Shown here in pieces: positions 26,940-38,199 of a stretch of 64,000 nt of DNA. The position numbers were made by a program, and so were the translations under genes. The stretch lies in NCBI GenBank assembly GCA_011503125.2, contig WWBZ02000001.1, positions 496,001 to 560,000 of the forward strand. Direction: 5' to 3'. This DNA is from Botryosphaeria dothidea. Its lineage: Eukaryota; Ascomycota; Dothideomycetes; Botryosphaeriales; Botryosphaeriaceae. Position 1 is the stretch's first letter. Each line of letters starts with the position of its first letter. Below the pieces are notes generated by a model. That model was not told the DNA's origin and searched no databases. It was given only the letters and a program-made list of their open reading frames with translations.

Positions 26940-27721
26940 GGCGTCGCGGCGTGACTGGTGTGCGATAGATGGAGCAAGGCGCGGCGCAGCGGGAGCGAAG
27001 CCGACAAATTTTTTCTTGTGTCTGCGCCGGGCTGGATATACTTATGAAACTGGAACGGTTCGAGCCGGGCGAGGGTGGCAGAGGGGCGATGCCTGGAGAA
27101 TCCTTGCGGCGACGGCGCTGGTGGTGGTGGTGGCCGCCTGCTGCCTGCGGCCTTCCCTGCGGCCAGTCCTGCGGCCAGCTCGACGGCTGCCAGGAACCGC
27201 AGAAGCGCCTGGCGTGGGGTCGCGCGCGCGCGGCGGGCAGGTGTCCTGACAGGGCAGAGCCGGACGACGCGTGTTAGGTTACGAGCAGGCGCACGCCCGC
27301 GTGTCTGAGGCGCAATTGAGGAGCTCAGGCTCAGGCCGGCGCGGGCGGGCGCGGCGCTGTCGTCCTCATCAGTCGCAATTGATAGCAGCTAGCAGCCAGG
27401 CACAAGCGCAAGGCGTCGCTCGGTCGCTTGCGACGGGCATGCAGCGCGCGGGCCGGGCTTGATGGTCGCGTTTGCTGGGCTCCACTCCATAAAAACACGG
27501 CGCGCCCGTGCCAGGCACTGCCGATCAAAGACACGCGCTTGCTGAGCGGGCTTCCCTTGGGCATCCGTGAGTGGCCTGCTGGCGGGAGAAAGCAAGCGCA
27601 CGGATGCGCTTGGCGGCCAGGACCCTGTCCTTCGTAACGCCCGACCTGCCACCGCAGTCGATCGCAGCAACTCCAACCTCAAATCCTCCACCCTCCCGGG
27701 CTGCGCGCCCCAGACCTGAGC
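26940..27721. promoter_or_regulatory. Divergent promoter XRCC4 / Byr4
   Basis: This 782-bp GC-rich gap separates two head-to-head cell-cycle and repair genes. No clear TATA box. A C-rich leader precedes the Byr4 start at 27722. Confidence 0.5.
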
Positions 27722-30444
27722 ATGGCCTCGCTCCACCGAGGCAGCTTTCGCGAGCGCGCCCAACACCAAATGTCGCCTACTATCGAGAGCTGGGACGACG
27801 ATGCCGACTTCCACGGCGATCTCTTCGTCCAGAGCACCTCGTCGCACGCCGCCCACTCGCGCTCGTCGCGCGCCCCGTCGCTCCGCTCCGAGTCAGTCGC
27901 TGGCGAAGAGGACTGGCAGGTCCTCCTCGCCCCCGACGACGAATCTTCCACCAAGGACGCCATTTCCTCAGCAAAACACGCTGGAATCCCCATTCCCACT
28001 TCCGTGCCCTCCTCGGCTCTTCTCGGTGGCACCATTAAGCGTCTAGGGAAGAAGCCATCCCGGCAGAAGATCCACCAGGACGACGACTGGGCCGACGACC
28101 TCGAGCTGCCCGGTCCAAGCTCGGGCGCGCTGAAATTAAAGACTCCCCAGCCGCCCGCCACGCCTTCCCAAGATGATGATGACTTCGACGACTGGGCTGA
28201 AGGTGGTTCCCTAGGCATCCGGTTTGGCGGCACACGACGTGACACGCGCACTCGTGGTTCTTCTGTGTCGGCCGCCATGAGCCCCAGCCTTGGTAGCTGT
28301 ATGACGCTCGAGAGCGAAGATGATGATTTCGGTGGCCTCGTGCTCCCCAGGGAGCCTCTCGACTTCAATGCGATGCTGCGCAAGCGCAGGGAAGCCGAGA
28401 CCGACGATGAGAAGACCCCCCAGCCTGAGCCGCCCCCTCCGCAGGAACCCGCCGATGCACCCGAGCTGTCGGAAGAGAAGGAAACGCCTGCAGAAGCTGC
28501 TCCGCCGCATCCAGCCGAAGAAACCGCTCCCCATCCGGATCAGGAAGTCTTGCCTGAGGCCCCAGCCCAGGACCAGCCCCAATCTGAGCCAGAACCCCAA
28601 CCTGTGCCGCAGCACGAGCCGGAACGCGAGCCGCAACCGCAAGCAATGCCGCTCGCAACTCTCAAGACCGTACCCGAAGACGACGACTTCTTCGCTGACA
28701 TTGAAATGGGTTCCACGGAGGGACTGGATGCTAGTAAACTGAACGTTAACCGCAACGTCAAGGTGCAATCGAACAAACCGAACCCAGCAGGTGTTCGCCC
28801 CACGACGACACTGACCTTTACCGATAAGCCGACGGTATCTTCTGCCTCTCGCATACCTAGGCCATTGGCTCCCGCAGCGCCTCGCTCCCGGCTCGATCCA
28901 GTCTACGAGTCTGGTGCCGCTCACCACAACCGCAATAGCCGGGCAGGTCCTACTACTACTAGTGCACAGCTCTTAAGGGCAAAACGATCTGCACCCGTGC
29001 TCCGCAGCGATTACAGAACAATCAACAAGCCATCGACCAAACCCTTCCTCCCTGCTGGTGTGTCAACCAGGCAGTCACAACATATCACTGCAAAGTCATC
29101 TTCAGGCCACCTCCGCCGCGACTCAGACCCTCGTGCCCAATCGCCGACTCCGCGAGCATACTCCAGGCTCTCTCGTCAGAACGAAACTCCGAGTCGATCT
29201 GGCAACAGAAAGGACATTGCCCCCGCTTCTCTCGTTAAAGAGGCTCAGACTAAGCGCATGTTCACAAAGCCTGCACGGAAACGCAACTTTGGAGACGGCT
29301 CCGAGCTTGACGCTTTTGACGATCTCCCGACATCAAGTACAAAGGAGAACAAATATGTCAAGCAGCCTTCGAACCGTCAGCCATCGAAGATGATTCGGCA
29401 GGTCAGTCACAGCAAGTTGCCGGTCAACCCTGAGCGGATACAGACTCCCCAACCTCCGCCGACTCCGAAACGAACGCTCCAGCGCGAGAATACGCCCAGC
29501 TTTGCACGTGATACAGCCTCGAGTCGGATAGCCAGAGAGGAGCGTCTCGGTGGGCCGAAGCGTCGACCAGACTCCGGTCCATTGATGCCGATCAACACCA
29601 ACTGGAAAGCACAAGTAGCTGCAAAAAGCCCGCAAACTAGTCCGCAGGCGAACCGCAAGAGAGGAACGGGCCAGAAGCCGTACTTGATCAAGCAGATGAA
29701 CACCCCCGCAGTCAAGAGTAAGCGCCCCTAAAGCACAAACTTGCAGAAGCGTTCCAATTCACTGACCCAGCCACAGATGAAAAAGGAATGACTTATAATC
29801 CTGTTCTTCACCGGTGGGAGGGCAATGAAGGTGCGCTCGCACGCTTTTCTATCCCAGGCGTGCAGGAAGCCAAACGTCCTCGCATCACCTCCCATCATTC
29901 GCATTCGCATTCTCATCCGCATATCCCCACTCACCATCATACACGTTCAACTCCTTCATTCCCCACTCCTGCATCTGCGCCGAACGCTGGCTCACCGCCA
30001 CGGCCCGCTCTCATCTCGCACATCTCTTCCTCTCGTGGTGTTCAGGTTGAGAAAGGCATGGTCTTCGATCCGCGAAAGATGTGCTGGCTCAAACTTGACC
30101 CACGTAACACGGGCCCGCTCTCTCCGGCGGCTTCTATTGGCGAAGAATCCGACCCATTCGCCGATATTGAGGATTTGAAGGATGAGAATGACGTCGGTAG
30201 TGGCGCTGGTGGTTATTTCTCTCTCCCAGGAGGCCCTAGCGTCGCACAGACCCCGATGGATAGCTTCGTCTCCGAAGAGTTCGATCTGGGCCCTGGCTTC
30301 ATCCGGCGTCAACGTGAGGAAGAAGATGTGTGGAGAAGGAGAGTGGAAGGTTGGGTTGGTGAGAGAAGAGAGAGCCTCGGTGATGACTGGCGCTGGGCGA
30401 TCAGGGACCTCTCCATCGAGATGGCAGAGCACCTCCCGAGGTAA
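27722..30444 (+). CDS. byr4: Cytokinesis regulator Byr4/Bfa1-like
   Basis: Two exons, 27722-29717 and 29777-30444 (donor GTAAGC, acceptor CACAG), join in phase to give 887 aa. The N-terminus has acidic Trp-Asp motifs spaced through disordered sequence (IESWDDDADFHGDLF, DDDWADDLELP, DDDFDDWAEGG) and a basic linker. The C-terminal exon holds an ordered block (MTYNPVLHRWEGNE, VFDPRKMCWLKLDP) and ends in a Trp/Arg-rich segment. These match Byr4/Bfa1, which with the Cdc16/Bub2 subunit forms the GAP that restrains the Spg1/Tem1 GTPase at the spindle pole body until mitotic exit. A His-rich patch at 29.9 kb is a filler between blocks. Confidence 0.78.
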
Positions 30445-33400
30445 ATCCACGGGTGCCTTCCTGCTCGGTTTCGCGTTTCGACGTCGATCATAGGTCCACG
30501 ATCAACCCTAACCACATCGCCCTCTCATGACGACGTCTTACGGCCTCAGTCAAAGAAAAAGAAAGAAGTCATGGTACATGGGAATCATCGACATAAATTC
30601 CCCGGTGGCGTTATTGAGTTTCATTGCTGTCGCGTTTTTTGCTTTTCAAGTGCGACGAGTTCCCTTTTTCTCAGCCACGAGTCTCATTTCAGGTATGGGA
30701 TGGGAATCGGGTAAGGGGTTCTTTCCGCTTTTCATTTTGCTATCATCTCTGGGGAGGGGCGTGGGAAAAAGGGAAAAAAGGGTTTTCCCCCAAACTTAAC
30801 GACCTGTTCACGACCGCGATACACCCATACAAAGCCTTAACGACCGGATTACGACGAGAGAGTTTCATGATGATCATGGGAAATTTTCCTGGGTTCTTTT
30901 TTTTTTCAAATGGTTTTTACCGCGTTCTGATTCTGTTTACTTCCATTTTTTCTCCCTGCCTGAGTCTGCTTTTGATCATTTTTTCCATTTCACTTCGTCG
31001 GACTCATGGATCATAATAGTGGGGGCCGGTTTGTGTTCATATACAGTTTTATCGCGTGCGAGCGTGTATGGTAGGTTAGAGCTCAACGTTGAGAGAGTGC
31101 GCGTAGGGTTTGGAGGGAAAGGGCACGGTGCAGCAGCGGGCTTTCAGGCCGCTCAGGGCCGGATCTGGGGCGGGTTTTGGGTTTCAGTGAGGGAGGACTT
31201 GCATCGCTACTCGTCCTTTGTGGTTTGATCTCTCTGATTATTTCGCTACGAGAAGCTAAAGATGGAAGTTTCTTTTTTTTTTCTGCGTCTCGTCTTTTTG
31301 CTAGCTCTTTTCCCCTCTTCTTTTTGCGCTTGGTAATCTGATATACCACTAGGGTATTCGATGGACATTTTTCTTCGCTACATTTGGACGATGAGCAAGT
31401 GTTGAATGGGTGAGCTGTTGTGATGTGACGTCGCATGGTAATCGGCTTCATACGCACAGGTAAGCAACGGGACTTTCTCCCTTCGACCGATCTTGTTTTT
31501 GGTGCTTCAGTTTGGTGTTACAAGAAGTGCTGATTACCGGGTGTCTCATTCAATCAATATGAAAGGCAGCTGCTGCAAAGCATGTCTTTTCTGGAATTGT
31601 CTGTTTGACCGGCGACCTGTGGAGGAAATGCGTACTTGCTGCTTCATTACTGCACTCTATCATTGCATTGAAGCCCGTCTGTTTTCTTTGGCTATGGGTT
31701 CATTGTCCGCCCATCTATCTAATTGAGCTCTTCTCTGCTCCTGCTACTGATGACGAGGGTTTCTCTACGTCTAGCGCGGCTAGAGCGCACGAAAAAGAGA
31801 GCACGTGTTCCCGTGTTTGGAGGACCCTCGGGCGAGTGGGATATGCATGCCACTTACTTCCTTGTTGGTGGCGCACTCGCAGTGGTTGGTTATTGACGTA
31901 TGCCTGTGGGGTCGTTGATCACCCCGTCTGAGATCAGGGTGTCGTGTCCCGTTCAGTAGTCTCAACCCCATTTATTTACACGGCCGGCGAGACTGCGACG
32001 GCACGGGTGGAAGCGGGAACTGCAAGACTAGTGATGTCGGAAAAACAGGTTTTGGCAGCCGCGGTCTGAGAACTTCAAGGCGTCATCGATATGAATTGCT
32101 GTCGACAGGTGGCTGGTCGGTTTGGAGGATGGTCCGCAGTGGTGTTGCACCTGGCGACGGCGCTGTGTGGTGGAGGGATGAGACTGGTGGTTTTTGGGTG
32201 TCCTGCGTGTAGGTGAGTGGAAATACGTGGTTTGCTACTACTCGGTCATGTTCTGACAGGATGGGGGCTGTATTTGTCGCAGGTTGCGCGTGGTGATTGG
32301 AGGACGCGTGAGCTTTGGAACACTCTGCGCAAATGATATCGAGCAGATGAAGCATCAGGTACAGAGAGTGCTGCAGCCGATGGTTAGCGCCGACTGCGAA
32401 GATGAAACGAAGACTGACTGCCATGTGAGTTGAAGCATTCATCCATCCTGACAACTTTGTCACCAGAAAACATGGGAAGAAGGGTTCAACTCGCAATGCC
32501 AGCCGTAACACAATTCTTCTCCGGCTTTCCCAGAGGGAGCTCGCATTCTGTGCTGACCATCAATTACAGTTGAGCTGTCGCACTTCCCTCTGAAACATCC
32601 TTGAGGCTGGATGACTTGGAGCAGCTCGCTGCACGATTCAGCATTCCACGACTTGCTTTCTAAGCGGACTACCTGTAGAAAGCGGAGCCGAACGTTTCTG
32701 TATCCCCGCAAAGCAGACTGACAAACTTTCATTCCGAGTATCCGGTAGGCATCGATGAGCCTGTCTCAGAAGCTGCACCTGGCTCTGATATCAGACCAGA
32801 CACAAGTCATTCACGCAAGCTGGGAACGGATCATCAGGGACACCGACCGTCCGGAGCTTTCCACGCCGTTGACATGCTTCGATCTTCTCCCGCTTGATCG
32901 TGAGCTGAATCAGGGTGCGTCTACCCCGGCGTGCGAAATAGCCGTTTTCAGCTAGCTGGCACTCGCGTTCCTTGAGCCAGGGTAAACAATCTTCCATGCA
33001 GTGCTGGCGGTGAATCCGACATCGCAGCTGCTCCTCTGCCGTCAAGCACCAAACTTTCACACAAACACCACTCGACATCACCACCAAGACGGAGCCCTCG
33101 ATGATCGGAACACGTCTTCATACCTCAGCACTGTCGAATTTTTCTCGTCACTCGCGCGTTGCAAACAGCCCACCCATGCCCGGCTTCCTCTTCTGCTCTC
33201 GCCCGGAATTCGGATCGGTCAAATGTCCGCAGCAGTCGGCGTAGTCCATGATCAGCTGCCCAATCTTCCCTTCTCGACCTCACTAGCTGTCGCGCCTGAC
33301 TCGCCAAGACTTCTTGACAGTCTTGTCCCTCGCTCAGCCCGCTCTGATTGATTAGATCTTCCGATAACCTGCGCCCAAGTGCCTGCCTCCCTCTCCACCA

Positions 33401-33679
33401 TCTCGTAAAAGCCAGGTACGCGCTCCGTCTAGGCGCGGTCATATTCCGGCGACGCCTTGATGAAGTAGCAAAACGTCCGGGAGCCGGTGAGATGTTCCCG
33501 CTGCGCTTGCGGAGCGCAAACGTAGTGTAGCCGGGCTTATATGGAGGCCAATGTCTTCCTCTGCTGGTAAGTGCTTGGTCAGGTAGGCTGCTTTCTTAGC
33601 TCCGTCTTTCTCTCGTTCCCGTTTCCTTCTTGAAGGTCTCTCTTTTTCAGTCCTCCTCAAGAAGACCAATACCTACACC
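30445..33679. other. Long intergenic region, no gene seen
   Basis: This 3.2-kb stretch has T-rich 3' flank sequence at 30.6-31.4 kb and mixed sequence beyond. Frames reach about 140 codons on both strands without domain-like composition. No tRNA-like B box, inverted repeat or transposase remnant was noticed. The last 150 bp before 33680 form a CT-rich leader of the GMC gene. Confidence 0.45.
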
Positions 33680-35342
33680 ATGCGGTCCGTTGCAGCGACC
33701 AGCCTCTTCGCCCTTGGGGCCGTAGCCGCCAACACCACCTACGATTACATTGTCGTAGGCGGCGGCACGGCTGGCATCATCGTCGCCGAGCGCCTGGCGG
33801 AGACCAACAAGTCGGTCCTGCTGCTCGAGCGCGGCGGCCCCTCGCACTACTCGTCCGGCAACAATGCCACCCTCCCCTGGAACAGCACCATCACGCCGTT
33901 CGACCTGCCCGCCTACGGCTACTCCATCCGCGCCACCACCCCGAACAGCACCTTCTGCACCGACACAGCCTCCAACGCCGGCTGTGTTCTTGGTGGCGGT
34001 GGCTCCGTCAACGCCGAGATCTTCGTGCCCCCGCAGGAGTCCGACTTCGCATCCTGGCCTGAGGGCTGGCGGTGGGAGGACGGCATCGGCGAGGCGGCCG
34101 CCGCTCTGTATGAGCGTAACCCGGGCACCAGCCTGCCGTCCGCCGATGGCCAGCGGTACGACGAGAACGTGTATGACATCCTCGGTAGCTTCCTAGGCCA
34201 GAACGGCTGGAAGGAGGTCGATGCCATCGCGCAGCCGAACGAGAAGCAAGAGGTACTTACCTCATCCCATCACCCTCACATGGCGTATACAAAACTTACA
34301 ATATCTGCAGGTCTACGCCTACCCGCCCTTCAACATCCAAAACTCCCTCCGCGCCGGCCCCGTCAGGACCTACCTCCCGCTGGCGCAGAGCCTCCCCAAC
34401 TTCACGCTGCAGCTGCACACCAAGGCCGTCCGCGTCGTCCGCACCGGCGGCACCGCCACCGGCGTCGAGGTCGAAAACGCCGACGGCTCGCACGCCATCA
34501 TCCCGCTGTCCTCCTGCGGCAAGGTTGTGCTGGCGGCCGGCTCCATGTCGACGCCGCGCGTGCTCTTCAACAGCGGCATCGGCCCGCTCTCGCAGCTGCA
34601 GATCGTCGCCAACGGCACGACCGGCGTCGCGCTTCCTCCGCGCAGCGAGTGGATCGAGTCGCCCGCGCTCGGCGTCGGCGTCAAGGACCACCCCATCTTC
34701 TACATCAACCTCAACCTCACCGCCCCCTCCAACGTCACCGTGTACGACCCGCTCAGCCCCGCCGCCGCGGACATCGACCTCTACAACGGCGAGGGGAGCG
34801 GCATCCTCGCGCAGGGCGTCCAGCGCCTCAACTTCTGGACCACCCGCACCAACGCCGCCGACGGCGTCAAGCGCGCCTTCCAGGGCACGGTCGCGGCCGA
34901 CAGCGCCGACGTCATCCAGCTCAAGGTGTACCTGACGCACGGTCTGACGTCCGAGGGCGTCCTCGCGATCACGCCCGACGGCAAGACCAACTTCACGACG
35001 TGGCCGTGGCTGCGCACGGCCGAGGACAAGGAGGCGATCGTCGGCTTCCTGGACGAGCTGCTGGACCTGCTGCGGACTAGCGACCAGTGGACGCTGGCGG
35101 ACTGGCGCACCGGCGCGGCGCTCGAGAGCGCCGAGGCCCTGCTCGAGACGTATACCGCGGGCGCGCATTTTGTGCGGACGGCGAAGCTGGGGGAGGTTGT
35201 TGATGCTGATACCAAGGTGATTGGGACGGAGAATGTGTTTGTCGCGGATGCGTCGATCCACTACGATGTGCCGACTGGCAATACCAATGCGATGGTCATG
35301 GTTGTGGCGGAGCACGCGGCGAGGAAGATCGCAGCGGCTTGA
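33680..35342 (+). CDS. Secreted GMC-family FAD oxidoreductase
   Basis: Exons 33680-34252 and 34311-35342 (donor GTACTT, acceptor CTGCAG) give 534 aa. Residues 1-17 form a signal peptide. The ADP-binding fold follows at once (YIVVGGGTAGIIVAERL, G27-x-G29-x-x-G32) with a Glu at 50 for the FAD ribose. Several N-x-S/T sites fit secretion. The C-terminal active-site region reads HFVRTAKLG instead of the common HPVGTC-type motif, while a second motif, HYDVPTGNTNA, places His and Asn near the flavin. Members oxidise sugars, alcohols or lignin products; the overall pattern is closest to cellobiose-dehydrogenase-like or aryl-alcohol-type enzymes, but the substrate cannot be stated. High GC wobble makes the antisense strand open too. 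Confidence 0.9.
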
Positions 35343-37765
35343 GCGAGCGAGCGGGGTTTGAGGGTGGGTGGTGTTATGGAGTGGAGATGTATATGAGGGG
35401 CAGCGGATGATGTTATGGTGTGGGGATTGGAATAAAAGGGCCAGGTTGTGGCGGAGGGGCCATCGTTGTCGTTTGGACCTTCCTTGTGCCTAGAGCACGC
35501 CCGTTTCAGTGGAGATGCAGAATGAAGTCACGAAAGCGGCAAACGCTCGCTGATCATGCACGACACCCTTCCAGGCCCAACGTCGTTCGCCTTGAGACGT
35601 TATTTCCGTCCAGCCTCTTCGATTTTGCTTGTCGCGAGATATCTCCGCGGGGGTCTGCGGTTCCGCCTGGTTCTCGTTTCGGTTGCGGCGTAGTATGTTT
35701 ACTTTTTCCTGGTGGTGAGATATCTGCAGTCTTCGATGCGCGCCAAGCCCGAGGGTGCGTTGCTCTGCAATCTCCATTCGCCCGCCGCTGGGACGGAGCG
35801 TTCGTCCCTCTTTATGCAAGAATAGAAACGAGTTTTCCCGCGAGTCTGGTCCAAAAGAACGCACATGCAGGTGGACCGGTGGATCCTTGTGTGTTCTACC
35901 CCGGAGTGTGGATTTGCGGCCCGGGGCCGGGGGAGGGAAGGGCCCATGTGGGCGGTCTGGGGGTGGAGCTGATGATCATCGGTTCACTGACGTGATTGCA
36001 TGGGCTTTTTCCCTGGAAAGATGGTGATGGCCATCAGGCCTTGATGAAACGTTTCGGCAGTCGCGACTGCAGCATTTGCTCTGCGCTGAAAGAGTGGGTG
36101 CCGAACTTTTCAACCACACTCCGCCCAAAAATAACAGAAGACGTAGCGAGGAAGACAGCTCGTCCAAGTCCACCCTCGTACGACCGTTTTCATGACATGA
36201 TTGCCATTGGTGAAATTCTGAGAGAGAAAGAGAGACAGAGAGCCCGCATACTTAAGCAACCAGCTCCCCGACATCAACCAGTCAGCTGTGTCGTTACATC
36301 CTCAGCCTCGACCGCTCACGTGCCTCAACAACACGTCAGATAGCCACGCCGCCGATGACTACCCGCAGCTGCACTTCGCACCGCCTCGCGGGCAGATGTT
36401 AATTCTTCTATCTCTGTGCGCCGTTGCCGGGCCACTTACCTCCCTGCCCACACGAAAAAAAAAAAAAACGCTCCCTGCGGACCGCGCTCCGCTGCTCCAC
36501 CTTCTGAGTGGCTCACGAACGGCCGGCCCAGTGTGAGGCTCCGGAAAGCTTGTTCTGATGATCGCTGGTGAGGCAGCGCCCCTGATCTCAAAAGATCTGC
36601 GGCTAGTCTTGTCCGATTTTTCGAGATCCCATCCCATCAGCAGCGGCGGAGAGGCGCAGCAGCAAGGGCGGGATTTTTGGTGTCCTGTTCATCTGTGCGC
36701 CGCTCACTACTAGACGTTTAGTCTTTGCCTCCTGCCTTAGATTGTGATGAGAAAAGACGGAGTGGATGCAGGAGGCGCACCTTGTCTTACTCCCCCCTTG
36801 GGTTGTCTTCGTGCTGATCCTTGAATTCAGGAATCAAGGAGACGGCGGCAGGCATGTTCGAGTTATGGCGGTGAGTGCGGTGCTGGTTGCTGGGATAGAC
36901 CAGAGGGGGATTTGTCTTTGGTTGGAGAAGTGGAATTTCATCGCGATATATGTGCAGAATCGGAAATTTCCGGCATTTTGTTGCTTGCATGATGGACAGT
37001 ACCGTATAACGACGGCGATGCAGTGTGCATGAGAGCAATCGTGTGACGCGCAAGTGTGATTGATTACGAAACAAACTGGGGAAAAGAGGGGATGCTCAGT
37101 GGAGGTGGAGGGCGGGGCAGACGAACCAAGCCAACACAAACACTTTGAAATGGAGACGCAAAAGCCCGGGAGAGCACTGTCTCTACGTCATAATATTCCA
37201 ATAATAATCATCGTAACTGCTCTCTTCAACTGAGGTCCTGCGGCAAAAGGAAAACTAGTCGCGCAACACACACCACGAGAAGAGGGTAGGTTTTCAGACT
37301 AGCGTCAGAACGGACGAAAAAGGAAAATCATTAAAACGTTTCTATTCACCTTTAGGCCGTACCGTTGTTATTGCATCGGGATTCATCAGCCGACACTGTA
37401 ATGCGGTTGTAGCCGAAGCTTCTCATTGCGACTAGCCCCATAGCGTCGGGGGCATGAAGGAGAGGGTCCAAAGGTGAGCCGAACCAGTCGTTGCGGGTTA
37501 CACTCTGCGAAATTGTCACCGTATCTCAACCATGCAATTTTAACAAGAAAATCCCGGACAAAGGCGCAGATATCCCTGAATGAGTGCCAAAGGTCCTCAG
37601 ATAACTGAGAAGGAAAAGGATTCCGGGTGGCCTTTGTCTTTCAAGATAATAGGGTAAGTCGAGATGGATAAAGCCCGCAATGACCTTTTCAGGTCTCCCT
37701 TGGTTCAGATCATGAAAAAAAAAAGAAACTACACACAGGGTCATTATGTAAATGGTACACCAGCG
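35343..37765. other. Intergenic, no gene seen
   Basis: This is the 3' flank of the GMC gene, with frames up to 191 codons that are Arg/Gly/Pro-rich and domain-free. The end of the stretch, at 37.1-37.7 kb, is AT-rich. No supported feature. Confidence 0.4.
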
Positions 37766-38199
37766 TCACGACACAACCCTAATATCCACAGCAAGTGGAT
37801 CCAGCTCTCTTGATCCAGCCTAATGGGGTAAGAGAAAGAAAAAATCCTGCATGTACTTACGATCGACCAGAGATCTCCAACTCCTTGATCAGAGGTGTGG
37901 ATGGAGATGTTGCGGCTAAACTTGGGACCGAGATCGGCAGCATGGTATTGCTTTTGCGGAGAGACCGTTGCCAGGAAATAGCCGCAGCCATCCGTCGCGG
38001 TCCCAAACGATAGATGCCGAAAAGCTCGGGGGCCCTGCTTCTCGCGACGAGAGGCCTTGCGGGCCACCGGGCATGTCGCTTGTACGGAGTAGGCTACGGC
38101 CAAGGTCCAGACAGCGAGCCGAGGGAGCGGTAGACCGGCGAAGTCTGTCTCCTTTGGTATGGTCCGGGGAAGCCCGGACGGTCCGGCATGGTCTGACAT
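37766..38199 (-). CDS. Candidate small protein, unknown
   Basis: A 113-codon first exon (38199-37861) ends at a perfect GTAAGT. A 41-nt intron with a TTAG acceptor leads to exon 2 (37819-37766) and a TGA, 130 aa in total. The sequence has one hydrophobic stretch (LPRLAVWTLAVAYSVQA) at about aa 26-42, a following Cys and basic run, then a mixed-composition domain. The hydrophobic stretch is not at the very N-terminus, so the true start may be elsewhere. It is short for a fungal intron and no family is recognised. It is an orphan in an otherwise empty 5.9-kb interval. Confidence 0.3.

Noticed and set aside
34296..35315. 339-codon antisense frame over the GMC gene
   Set aside because: It is open because of GC-rich third positions on the sense strand. 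It is Arg/Asp/Gly/Val-rich without domains, while the sense frame is a complete enzyme.
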